A DNA stretch of 15,483 nucleotides from an uncultured Bacteroidia bacterium (GTDB lineage: Bacteria > Bacteroidota > Bacteroidia > Bacteroidales > UBA932). Shown piece by piece: positions 1-6,578 of the stretch. The first letter of the stretch is position 1, and each line of letters opens with the position of its first letter. The translations under genes were made by a program, and so were the position numbers. The notes under the pieces are model-generated. The model made no database searches, was not told the DNA's origin, and was given only the letters and a program-made list of their open reading frames with translations. The stretch is taken from contig CACXHG010000086.1 in the NCBI GenBank assembly GCA_902767355.1, positions 1-15,483 of the forward strand, in the 5' to 3' direction.

Positions 1-232
1 GGTCGCCTATCATGCATGTGGCGCCGCCCACCAAGGCGAACGGCTTGTGGCCGCAGTTCTGGAAATGCTTGAGTATCATAACGCTCACCAGGTGTCCGAT
101 GTGCAGACTGTCGGCCGTGGGGTCAATGCCCACATACGCCGCCTGGGGGCCTTCCATAAGTTTCTCTTCTGTCCCGGGCATAATGTCCTGGATCATTCCT
201 CTCCACTTGAGTTCTTCTACAAAGTTTTTCAT
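1..232 (-). CDS. tyrS: Tyrosyl-tRNA synthetase, N-terminal part (cut by the window edge)
   Basis: This is the start of the class I aminoacyl-tRNA synthetase that charges tRNA-Tyr with tyrosine in the cytoplasm. Reading the minus strand from the ATG at 232 gives 77 codons before the window ends. They begin MKNFVEELKWRG and contain the class I signature HIGH at residues 44-47 (within DSLHIGHL), followed by ALVGGATCMIGD at residues 66-77. This matches the Rossmann-fold start of bacterial TyrS closely. The rest of the catalytic domain, the KMSKS loop and the S4-like tail lie outside the window. Residue 73 is Cys where most TyrS proteins I know have Gly (GGATGMIGDPS). The gene has its own promoter at 263-292 and is in the same orientation as the upstream polysaccharide locus, but functionally unrelated to it. 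The ATG start agrees with the conserved N-terminus of the family. Confidence 0.95.
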   Translation of the reverse strand, partial: MKNFVEELKWRGMIQDIMPGTEEKLMEGPQAAYVGIDPTADSLHIGHLVSVMILKHFQNCGHKPFALVGGATCMIGD

Positions 233-262
233 CGTGCCTATTTCTTTTCTAAAGTCAACCTA

Positions 263-292
263 CAAAGGTAATTCAAAAAATCGTATAGGCAA
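263..292 (-). promoter_or_regulatory. Bacteroidota-type promoter for tyrS
   Basis: On the minus strand the sequence has TTG (292-290, preceded by A, so ATTG), then 19 bases, then TACCTTTG (270-263). This fits the primary-sigma promoter consensus known from Bacteroides (-33 TTTG, about 19-21 bases, -7 TAnnTTTG), with the whole -7 element matching. It would place transcription start a few bases downstream of 263 and give tyrS a 5' leader of roughly 25 bases. No riboswitch or T-box-like structure would fit in such a short leader. Confidence 0.7.
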
Positions 293-343
293 TTTTTATG
301 CTCGGACAGCGTTTTCAGCCCCGGCACAGAGGACTAAAGCAGA

Positions 344-368
344 GGAAGAAGCCCTGGAGGCTTATTCC
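344..368 (-). terminator. Possible terminator hairpin at the end of the polysaccharide locus
   Basis: GGAAGAAGCC (344-353) and GGCTTATTCC (359-368) form a 10-position inverted repeat with one internal mismatch and a 5-base loop. On the minus strand the hairpin lies about 105 bases past the stop of the SGNH gene and is followed by TCTGCTTTAG, which is only moderately T-rich. On the plus strand no T-tract follows, so if it terminates anything, it is the minus-strand operon. The weak tract and the distance keep this tentative. Confidence 0.35.
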
Positions 369-473
369 TGCCAAGTGCTTCGTGACATCCGTAAAGAGGT
401 CAAAATGACTCAGTATGCAGATACAGATCGTTAACCCGGCCAACGCAATACAAGCGTAAACCACTGCCAGCGG

Positions 474-1967
474 CTACTCAAATATTTCCGGAAGATCCTT
501 GAGGATCTGTTCGTACATCGCCCGGCCGCCCTTGGGGTTGGGGTGATGGTAGATCTGCCAGCCGGTCAGAGGCGCCGGATAGCCGGTGTAGTCTTCCCAG
601 TACATCATGCTCTTGTCCACCTGGGCTCCGTCGCCTGCAAGCGAAGTGGCCTTGTCCAGCTCGGCCCCTTTCACGCCCAGCTTGGCACGGACACGGCGTA
701 TGAGCGGATTCCCACCGAAAGCCTCGTCGTTCTGGGTGCCGGACTCATTGCAGGGCATGTTGTTCAGGATGGGGATGGCCCCCTGCGAGCGTATGTATTC
801 CACAAGCTGCGTCAGGTTGGCTTCCGTGTTGCCGCCGTTGGTGCCGACGGTGACCATCACATAATCGGCCTTGATGTAGGGCAGTTCGTGCGGCAGATAT
901 TCCAGCACGGTGTTGATGGTGCCGCCGCCGCGGCCGCTGCTGATGGCACTGCCGCCCAGTCGGGCTATCACCAGCTGCGTATAGGCCTCGGGAAAATCGG
1001 CTGTAGGATAGTAGCATTCCGGCTGCGTGATGCTGTCGCCGTAAAGGAGCAGGCGCACCTTGTCTTTCAGGGACTCTACGGTGATGCGGCTCACGAGCAT
1101 GGAGCTGCCCTTCTGCAGGCCGAAGCAATAGTGATCCCAGCCGGGGCCGACATTGAAGCCGTTGTTTATCTTGCCCTGGCCGCATCCGCCCTCGCCGTCG
1201 TTGATGGCAGAAAGCTCGGCAGAAGCACCGCTGGCCACATCAGTCACGACCACCACAGCCTTCTGATAGATATGCTGTATCTCAACGTCATACTCCTTGT
1301 CGCCCGACAGGAAATCTACCGGCGCCGTGGTGACGGGAGTCGTCAGGATAGACACTTTCCTGCCGGGAACATCCAGCGTCACCTGCAAGTCGCCTTCGCT
1401 GGAGCGAAGCAGGCACACCGCATCGGCCGAAGGCTTGATGCGATAGCGCACCGCGCGCTCTGCCAGGGCATAGAAGCGGTCCAGCTTGACAACGCCGCCG
1501 GTCTTGCCCACCAGCAACCCGTCGTCGGCATAAGTCGCCAGGCCGGCCGTCTGAATCTCGGCAGGCCGGTTGGCGGCAGACAGCGCCTGGTCGTACATCA
1601 CCGCCCTGGCGAAGTCCGCCGGCACAGGTTCCGGCTTTGCCGTGACAGTCACCGGAAGCTCCTTGGTGACCGCCTGATAAGAAACCTTGATTGAGGCTTC
1701 TCCCTCGCCGACGGCCGTCACCTGGCCATTGGACACGGTCGCCACCGAAGCGTCGGTCGTCTCCCAGGCAAAGGCGATGGCATTGGCCACGGACGGCTTG
1801 GGATATGCCTTGACGGTTGCTTTGTCGCCCACAACCATATTGAGGCTGGCGGGGGTCAATGAAATATCCTGAAGGGTATAGCCGCCTTGCGCCTGCTTGC
1901 CGCATCCGCAAGAGAGCAGAAGCGGCAGCAGTGCAAGCACAGCCAAGAATAAATTGCGTTTGAACAT
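474..1967 (-). CDS. SGNH-type esterase lipoprotein with N-terminal BIG2 domain
   Basis: This is a predicted carbohydrate esterase of 497 residues that probably removes acetyl or other acyl groups from the glycan handled by the locus. I chose the ATG at 1967, not the in-frame ATG at 2009. The later start gives a clean signal peptide (MFKRNLFLAVLALLPLLLSC, lipid Cys20) and sits 2 bases after the preceding stop. Residues about 34-109 resemble a bacterial Ig-like BIG2 domain (a VVGDKATV strand and VTAVGEGEASIKVSY). Residues about 118-300 look like a beta-sandwich domain of unknown role. Residues about 304-494 are the SGNH domain, with nucleophile Ser312 in YGDSIT, a block II-like SGRGGGT, a block III-like GTNGGN and a terminal HHPNPKGG. 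The usual DxxH Asp three residues before the catalytic His is absent: the residues there are Gln and Ile. The region after Cys20 (GCGKQAQGG) lacks acidic residues, so periplasmic anchoring is possible. The acyl specificity is unknown. Confidence 0.85.
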   Translation of the reverse strand: MFKRNLFLAVLALLPLLLSCGCGKQAQGGYTLQDISLTPASLNMVVGDKATVKAYPKPSVANAIAFAWETTDASVATVSNGQVTAVGEGEASIKVSYQAVTKELPVTVTAKPEPVPADFARAVMYDQALSAANRPAEIQTAGLATYADDGLLVGKTGGVVKLDRFYALAERAVRYRIKPSADAVCLLRSSEGDLQVTLDVPGRKVSILTTPVTTAPVDFLSGDKEYDVEIQHIYQKAVVVVTDVASGASAELSAINDGEGGCGQGKINNGFNVGPGWDHYCFGLQKGSSMLVSRITVESLKDKVRLLLYGDSITQPECYYPTADFPEAYTQLVIARLGGSAISSGRGGGTINTVLEYLPHELPYIKADYVMVTVGTNGGNTEANLTQLVEYIRSQGAIPILNNMPCNESGTQNDEAFGGNPLIRRVRAKLGVKGAELDKATSLAGDGAQVDKSMMYWEDYTGYPAPLTGWQIYHHPNPKGGRAMYEQILKDLPEIFE

Positions 1968-1969
1968 GT

Positions 1970-3616
1970 TTATTTGAGAGCAAATCCAGTGAAGTAGAAG
2001 CACTGCCAAATATAGTGCCAGTTACCGCCTTCGTCCTGATAGGTATTCGTGTGGGTATTCGCCACCCAGCCTACGCTCACCGCACCGGGAGCGGCAACTT
2101 TGAAGGTGATTGACTTGGGAGTGGGAACCTGCTGGCCACCCTGCTCTACAAAATGTACCTTGTGGACATCCAGATATGCCAGGGTGCCTTCTTTCGGAGT
2201 CAATGTGCCATCTTCGCCGACGTCGGGCAGGGCGACTCCGCCTTCGCCACCGTCGCCGGCAGCGGCAACGAGATACATATCAACATCGGGCTCGTAGTCG
2301 GATCCATAGATGAGCGCTTCAAAGGAATAGTATCCGGGTGCGGTAAAATCAACTACCTGCCATACTTTTCCATTGACTACGGAGCTACAGCCCCATATAG
2401 GGCAGGTCCAGACGCCCGCATAGTCCAGGCCCAGATCGTAAGAAATGCCCCAGGTAGACTGGGAGTGATTCCACTCCAGAAGCGAGCGGAAACGGCCCGA
2501 ACCGTCGGTGTCGAAACTCCAGGTGTCGGTGCGGGCAAACGGCCGTACGGCGTTTTTCAGCTGGGGCGCCGCTACCATCGGCTCCAATTCGCAAGTGGCG
2601 GTTTCGCCGCAAACCACATCCACTTCGGGCTGCTTCACTTCGAGACCGTTCTCGAAAGGCTCGCCGAGGGTCAGTCTGAGCTTGGTGGCGTTCACAATCC
2701 TGCCGAATTCGAACACCTGGCTGCCGGAGCGGCCGACCAGTGGCTGGTCTGAAAGTATGGCTGTCCACTCTTCGCCGTCCATCGTGGATGCAAGGGTGAA
2801 TTTGCTTGGCAGGGTTGCAGAAGCAATGTCAGAAGACTGATTGAGCACGATTGCGCTCTGGCTGCTTTCGCCGCCGAGATCGATGGTAATGACATCCCCT
2901 TCTGTAGATACGGTCCACTTGCTCTTGTCAGGGGCAATTACCTGCGCTTCGGCAAAGGTGATCCTGAGCACCACCACGCTGCTCTTGCCGGCGCCGTTTT
3001 CGGCCACGGCCCAAACCTGGGCATCGCCGGGCTCTTCGGGAGCGACAATCACAATCTGGTTGCCGTCAACTGAGGCCTTGTAGCCTTCCGTAGCCAGTGC
3101 AGAAACCACAGTGGCATCGTCGCCGCCTTTGATGGAGAAAGGCACCCTGATTTTCTGCCCGCCGGTGGACACGGTCCACTCCCTCTGCTCTATGAGCAGG
3201 CCGAAGTCGGCGGCAGCGCCGGCACGGGGAATGGTAAAGGTAGTCTTATTATCGTCGTCCAGTTTGAAAGTCACCGTGTCGTCGGTCACTGTGACATCTG
3301 CAAACCAGCTGTCGCCGTCGGCGCCGGGAAGGCCCTGCTCGCCGATGCCGTCCTTACCGTCTTTGCCGTTCTTGCCGTTGCGGACGGTATATTGGCCGTG
3401 TTCGTTGAAGGTCACCACATAGCCCACGACCTCGCCGCCTTCGCTCAGCGGCTGGATATCGGTGATGTAGTCGCCCGTAAGACTTATCTCGTTAAGACTG
3501 TTTACGGTCTTCTCCAGATCTGCAATGCGCTTTTCCAGCGGAGAGAGATCGACCTTGTTGCAGCCGGTCCAGGCCATGACTGCCGTCAGAATCAGAAAGG
3601 AAATAATTCTTTTCAT
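1970..3616 (-). CDS. Putative surface glycan-binding lipoprotein (DUF4988-, F5/8C- and DUF5013-like)
   Basis: This 548-residue lipoprotein probably binds glycan at the cell surface. It has a signal peptide with lipid Cys19 (AWTGC) and then a short predicted coiled coil (about 24-45, LEKRIADLEKTVNSL). A segment resembling DUF4988 follows, with the motif DYITDIQPLSEGGEVVGYVVTF beginning near residue 49. Next is a collagen-like Gly-X-X stretch (about 81-101). Two beta-rich segments each begin with WTVST (147 and 234), the second resembling a discoidin/F5/8C fold. The C-terminal part (about 340-548) contains VVNGKVWQVVDFTAPGYYSF and resembles DUF5013. The same C-terminal motif occurs in the lipoprotein encoded at 4944-6557. 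No catalytic motif is visible. DUF names are from memory of family patterns. The start lies 11 bases after the esterase stop, and the gene ends 2 bases before the SGNH gene. Assignment as a binding protein rests on architecture and context. Confidence 0.85.
   Translation of the reverse strand: MKRIISFLILTAVMAWTGCNKVDLSPLEKRIADLEKTVNSLNEISLTGDYITDIQPLSEGGEVVGYVVTFNEHGQYTVRNGKNGKDGKDGIGEQGLPGADGDSWFADVTVTDDTVTFKLDDDNKTTFTIPRAGAAADFGLLIEQREWTVSTGGQKIRVPFSIKGGDDATVVSALATEGYKASVDGNQIVIVAPEEPGDAQVWAVAENGAGKSSVVVLRITFAEAQVIAPDKSKWTVSTEGDVITIDLGGESSQSAIVLNQSSDIASATLPSKFTLASTMDGEEWTAILSDQPLVGRSGSQVFEFGRIVNATKLRLTLGEPFENGLEVKQPEVDVVCGETATCELEPMVAAPQLKNAVRPFARTDTWSFDTDGSGRFRSLLEWNHSQSTWGISYDLGLDYAGVWTCPIWGCSSVVNGKVWQVVDFTAPGYYSFEALIYGSDYEPDVDMYLVAAAGDGGEGGVALPDVGEDGTLTPKEGTLAYLDVHKVHFVEQGGQQVPTPKSITFKVAAPGAVSVGWVANTHTNTYQDEGGNWHYIWQCFYFTGFALK
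3314..3379 (-). repeat. Collagen-like Gly-X-X coding repeat
   Basis: Within the lipoprotein at 1970-3616, residues about 80-101 read as Gly at nearly every third position (NGKNGKDGKDG, then IGEQGLPGADGD). The DNA shows imperfect repeats of the type gccgtccttaccgtctttgccgttcttgcc. Short collagen-like stretches are commonly seen after DUF4988-like domains in Bacteroidota lipoproteins. The stretch probably acts as a spacer or trimerising stalk rather than a long fibre. Confidence 0.7.
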
Positions 3617-3627
3617 AATTGTTGTTT

Positions 3628-4944
3628 TTATGGTTTGTATTTAATTTCTGTTATCGAAGATTTAAGCCCGTCGCGGTTGGTGGCTTCCACGCCTATGCGG
3701 ATGGCCTTGGCCGGGGTTTCCAGCAGACGGTACTTCATTGCCGGGGCGGGCACGGGATAGGTGTTGTCGCCATTGAAGTTGTAGCTCTGGTATTCGCCGG
3801 CTTCGGGAACCCTGCCTACCGGAACGCCGTCCCTGTAGATGTTGAAGCACGCTATGCCGGACTCGACGTCGGCATCCGCCTTCCAGCTTATCTCCAGCAC
3901 GTCGCCGTTCTGCCGGGCGGTGACATCAAAGGGTGCCGAGGGCGCTGTCTTGTCCACCACGACATTGGTGGTGGCAAATTCCTTCCAGGCCTTGGCGCTG
4001 GCCTCGTCCGGCAGGCGGACCATGGCAGACTTGTCGCCCGCATAGCCGCTCTCCTTGAAAATCTCGAACGAAGTCGTGTCGCCAAGCCAGGTCCGGGCCG
4101 GATCGAGCGGTTTGAGCCCGGCCGCGCCCAGCCTCTGACTAAGGGCCGCCTCCCAGAACGGGATGGCCATGGTCCTAAGATAGCTGAGGTTGTGGTTCTG
4201 CCCCCGGTTGCACACAATCGCCACCGGCGCCCCCTTGGCCCTGAGAGAGCTGAAAGTATGGATGGCTGTCTCGGGGCACTTGGAAGAAGCATCGCCGTCG
4301 TCCTTGCCGGCGTGACGCATCAGCAACGGAACTTCCGCTGCAACGGAATTATACTCGTAACCGGGGTCCCAGGCAGCACTGTAGCACACCGCCGCGATAA
4401 TCTTCTCCGGATAGTCGCGCAGCATCCCGAGCGTCCAGAAGCCGCCGGCGGAATGGCCCCAAAGCAGCCAGGGCGCGATGGTTATCTCGTCGCGATGCGT
4501 CTTTGCGGCCACCTTTGCCAGCACCTTGAAAAGGCCCTGGGCGCTGCCCTTGTCTGGATAGCCCCAGAGGCCGCAGGTGCCGTGGATGGCGGTTTCTATC
4601 ACGGCCAGATTCCACTTGCGGGCAAAGGCCTGATACTGGAGATCGTAGTGGCGGGTCAATCCGAACTGTTCCATGCCGCAGCCGTGCTGGAGAATCAGCA
4701 CGCCCTGGATGCGTTTCGCATCTGCGGGCACATACACCCCGTAGTCGGCCCAGTCGGCAAAGTTGCAGTCTTCTCCCTTGAGAGTAAACTGGAATATGGA
4801 ATCCACCGGGGTGGCTATCTCCTGCGGTTCAGAATCCTTACTGCCGGATCCGTCATCAGGGTTGTCATAGCGCGGCTGGGCGCACTGGCAGCACAGGGCC
4901 AGCAGGGCGATGGGCGCGGCTATCTTGCTCAAAAATCTGGACAT
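3628..4944 (-). CDS. Alpha/beta-hydrolase esterase lipoprotein with C-terminal fibronectin III-like domain
   Basis: This is a predicted secreted carbohydrate esterase of 438 residues. The N-terminus is a signal peptide ending in a cysteine cluster (LLALCCQC, Cys18/19/21), so it is probably a lipoprotein, although the lipobox is not canonical. Residues about 60-275 form an alpha/beta-hydrolase domain. It has an oxyanion-loop-like LILQHGCG at 83-90, the nucleophile elbow GHSAGG with Ser165, a likely acid in GKDDGD (Asp215 or Asp216), and His251 in GQNHNLSY. Residues about 333-436 (KTAPSAPFDVTARQNGD, then EISWKA and FNIYRDG) look like a fibronectin III domain. The ATG overlaps the preceding TAA by one base (TAATG at 4946-4942), suggesting translational coupling. 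In this setting it probably removes acetyl or aromatic ester groups from the imported glycan, but the substrate cannot be read from sequence. It differs in fold from the other esterase of the locus. Confidence 0.85.
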   Translation of the reverse strand: MSRFLSKIAAPIALLALCCQCAQPRYDNPDDGSGSKDSEPQEIATPVDSIFQFTLKGEDCNFADWADYGVYVPADAKRIQGVLILQHGCGMEQFGLTRHYDLQYQAFARKWNLAVIETAIHGTCGLWGYPDKGSAQGLFKVLAKVAAKTHRDEITIAPWLLWGHSAGGFWTLGMLRDYPEKIIAAVCYSAAWDPGYEYNSVAAEVPLLMRHAGKDDGDASSKCPETAIHTFSSLRAKGAPVAIVCNRGQNHNLSYLRTMAIPFWEAALSQRLGAAGLKPLDPARTWLGDTTSFEIFKESGYAGDKSAMVRLPDEASAKAWKEFATTNVVVDKTAPSAPFDVTARQNGDVLEISWKADADVESGIACFNIYRDGVPVGRVPEAGEYQSYNFNGDNTYPVPAPAMKYRLLETPAKAIRIGVEATNRDGLKSSITEIKYKP

Positions 4945-6557
4945 TACCTTGTGTTAAGCTCTATACTGTTGATATACAGGTCGCTCCAGGGAATGGAGCC
5001 GGTAATCACATACAAGTCGTAGGTAGTGAAGACCCATCCTATGGTGACGGTCGTCGGCTCGCTGAGAGAGAACTCCTGGTTATAAATGGCTGACTTGTAA
5101 TTCTCCATAGGGAAAGAGGCCAGGACAGAAGGGTCGCTTGTGGCAGCGTCTATATCCGGCAGCGCATGGCCTTTTGCCACAATACCGAAGGCGTCCACTC
5201 CCCTTTCGTCCGTCAGGGAACCGAAATTCCAGTCCAGGCTGTAGTAGCCCGGCATGAGGTCCAGGGTCTGCCATACCTTGCCGTTCACAACATTGCTGAT
5301 ACCCCAGGCGTGGGCCGAGAAAATGCACAGGCCGCCAACGGAGGTATCTGTGGTGATGATTGTCTCGTCGCTGGTATTCCAGCCCACCGCGCGCTGCATG
5401 CGGCCTGCACCCACCGGAGTGGCCAAATCCTGCGCCCCGTCTCCACTGATAGGCACTTTGGCGTTGACCAGCTGCGGCATCGCGCTCACATCTTCGCCAA
5501 GCGTGGAGTTCAGGTCGTTGTAAAGGTCTATCTCACCCAGCTGGATGGGACGATCGTCCATGGGCTTGTCCAGGGTTATGCGCAGATATTGCGCCCTGGC
5601 TGGATTGGCCAGCGGGAATATCTGGGCAAAGGCATTGTGCGCCAACTTCTTGTCCAAGATCTGGGTCCAACTGGAGCCATCGTTGCTGATCTCGCACAGG
5701 AAGTGCCCGGCCATGGTGCCGTCAGACAAGTCCCAACCCTGGGACAGGGCTATGCCGGAGAACAGCTTCACGCTCTGCATGTCTATGGTAATGGTCTGCG
5801 GGCCGCTCTGGGCTGCCTTCCACGAGGTGGACGGGCGGCCGTCCTTGAGCAGTTCTACCGGGGCGGCGGCATCGCTGCCGCTGGCGGTCGTCAGCCAGTT
5901 CTCTTTATTGAGCTGCATCAGCGCCGCATCCTGGATATTGATCCTGGGAGCTGCATACTCGTCCAGAAAATCTTCTGTCGGTTTATACACAGTACGGAAG
6001 GTCATCGGAAGGTCCAGATCCACGCCTTCTACAGTCACGGAGGTCTCGTCCCGGGACATAATCTTCTCGTGCAGCTGCCCGGCGGCATCGCTGTAGGAAA
6101 TCACTACATAGGCCTCGTCGCCCGTCGCTTCGGAGAAATTAATCCTTACGGCCGATTCCGACAGCTCGGTCATGCTTATGAAATTGCGGTTTGCCAGCGC
6201 GCCGGGGTAGAAAGACTCGCCGTAAACCTCAACTTTGATGCCTTTTGGCAGGGATTCGCGGCCGGAAACATCCATGGTCACGACCCTGAGCACATTCTCG
6301 CCCGCTGTGAGGCCGTCCACCATCACCTTCTGCTCTGCGGTAGAAGGATCCACGAAAAACTTCTTGATGCTGCCCGAGTTATAAAAAACTTTGCCTGCAA
6401 AGGCATCCTCGGGGACGCTGAAGGCCAGAAGCACCCTGCCTATGCCGGGATAGGCTTTCAGATCTCCCACCGGATCCGGCGCGGGCGCATCCACAGTCTG
6501 GCAGCCGGCCATTAGCGCCAGCGCCAAAATCAGAAAAATATGATGTATAGTTTTCAT
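4944..6557 (-). CDS. Putative surface glycan-binding lipoprotein (DUF4998-, F5/8C- and DUF5013-like)
   Basis: This 537-residue lipoprotein sits directly after SusD, the usual place for the surface glycan-binding protein (SusE/F-like) of such loci. The signal peptide ends at LALALMAGC (lipid Cys19). Residues about 28-205 contain two beta-rich modules and resemble DUF4998 (GDLKAYPGIGRVLLAF, and FISMTELSESAVRINF). Residues about 215-348 match the F5/8 type C (discoidin) pattern: a KDGRPSTSW loop, TITIDM, SNDGSSWTQI, YLRITLDKP and IQLGEIDLYND. Residues about 355-537 resemble DUF5013, with NVVNGKVWQTLDLMPGYYSL and a final strand-rich TVTIGWVF. No catalytic residues are apparent. The gene starts 21 bases after SusD, and its stop overlaps the start of the esterase gene. 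It probably captures glycan and delivers it to SusC/SusD. The domain names are family-pattern recognition, not search results. Confidence 0.85.
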   Translation of the reverse strand: MKTIHHIFLILALALMAGCQTVDAPAPDPVGDLKAYPGIGRVLLAFSVPEDAFAGKVFYNSGSIKKFFVDPSTAEQKVMVDGLTAGENVLRVVTMDVSGRESLPKGIKVEVYGESFYPGALANRNFISMTELSESAVRINFSEATGDEAYVVISYSDAAGQLHEKIMSRDETSVTVEGVDLDLPMTFRTVYKPTEDFLDEYAAPRINIQDAALMQLNKENWLTTASGSDAAAPVELLKDGRPSTSWKAAQSGPQTITIDMQSVKLFSGIALSQGWDLSDGTMAGHFLCEISNDGSSWTQILDKKLAHNAFAQIFPLANPARAQYLRITLDKPMDDRPIQLGEIDLYNDLNSTLGEDVSAMPQLVNAKVPISGDGAQDLATPVGAGRMQRAVGWNTSDETIITTDTSVGGLCIFSAHAWGISNVVNGKVWQTLDLMPGYYSLDWNFGSLTDERGVDAFGIVAKGHALPDIDAATSDPSVLASFPMENYKSAIYNQEFSLSEPTTVTIGWVFTTYDLYVITGSIPWSDLYINSIELNTR

Positions 6558-6578
6558 ATCACTGGTTTTTTATGGTGA

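Larger units (their letters stand above)
233..473. other. Intergenic region between the SGNH esterase gene and tyrS
   Basis: These 241 bases separate the last gene of the polysaccharide locus from tyrS. They hold the tyrS promoter and the candidate hairpin listed separately. No gene is supported on either strand. The frame of the SGNH gene stays open for 52 more codons after its TAG stop (473 to 318) and would encode a hydrophobic segment. A plus-strand frame also stays open to about 434, but neither has a convincing start, ribosome binding site or recognisable protein. Confidence 0.7.

Noticed and set aside
12..434. Plus-strand open frame of 140 codons across the tyrS start and the intergenic region
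   Set aside because: Its first part is antisense to tyrS and its tail (ALEAYSCQVLRDIRKEV) has no recognisable family and no start of its own with a plausible ribosome binding site.
543..1694. Long plus-strand open frame of 383 codons opposite the SGNH gene
   Set aside because: Its translation has no recognisable domain and is rich in Arg, His, Ala and Gly. It is the antisense of a well-supported gene with GC-rich third positions, which removes stop codons from the opposite strand.
1968..2009. Upstream ATG start (2009) for the SGNH gene
   Set aside because: It would add 14 residues before the signal peptide and overlap the preceding gene by 40 bases. The ATG at 1967 gives a normal lipoprotein signal peptide and a 2-base junction.
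3619..5022. Plus-strand open frame of 467 codons opposite the alpha/beta-hydrolase gene
   Set aside because: Antisense shadow: the minus strand has a signal peptide and a complete Ser/Asp/His set of motifs, while the plus-strand product shows no family features.
5166..6515. Plus-strand open frame of 449 codons opposite the lipoprotein after SusD
   Set aside because: Antisense shadow with His/Gly/Arg-rich low-information sequence; the minus strand carries the discoidin and DUF5013-like motifs.
6558..6578. Small inverted repeat (ATCAC and GTGAT) between SusD and the next gene
   Set aside because: It has only 5 base pairs with a 12-base loop and no T-tract; too weak to call a terminator or attenuator, although it sits where expression after SusCD could be tuned.
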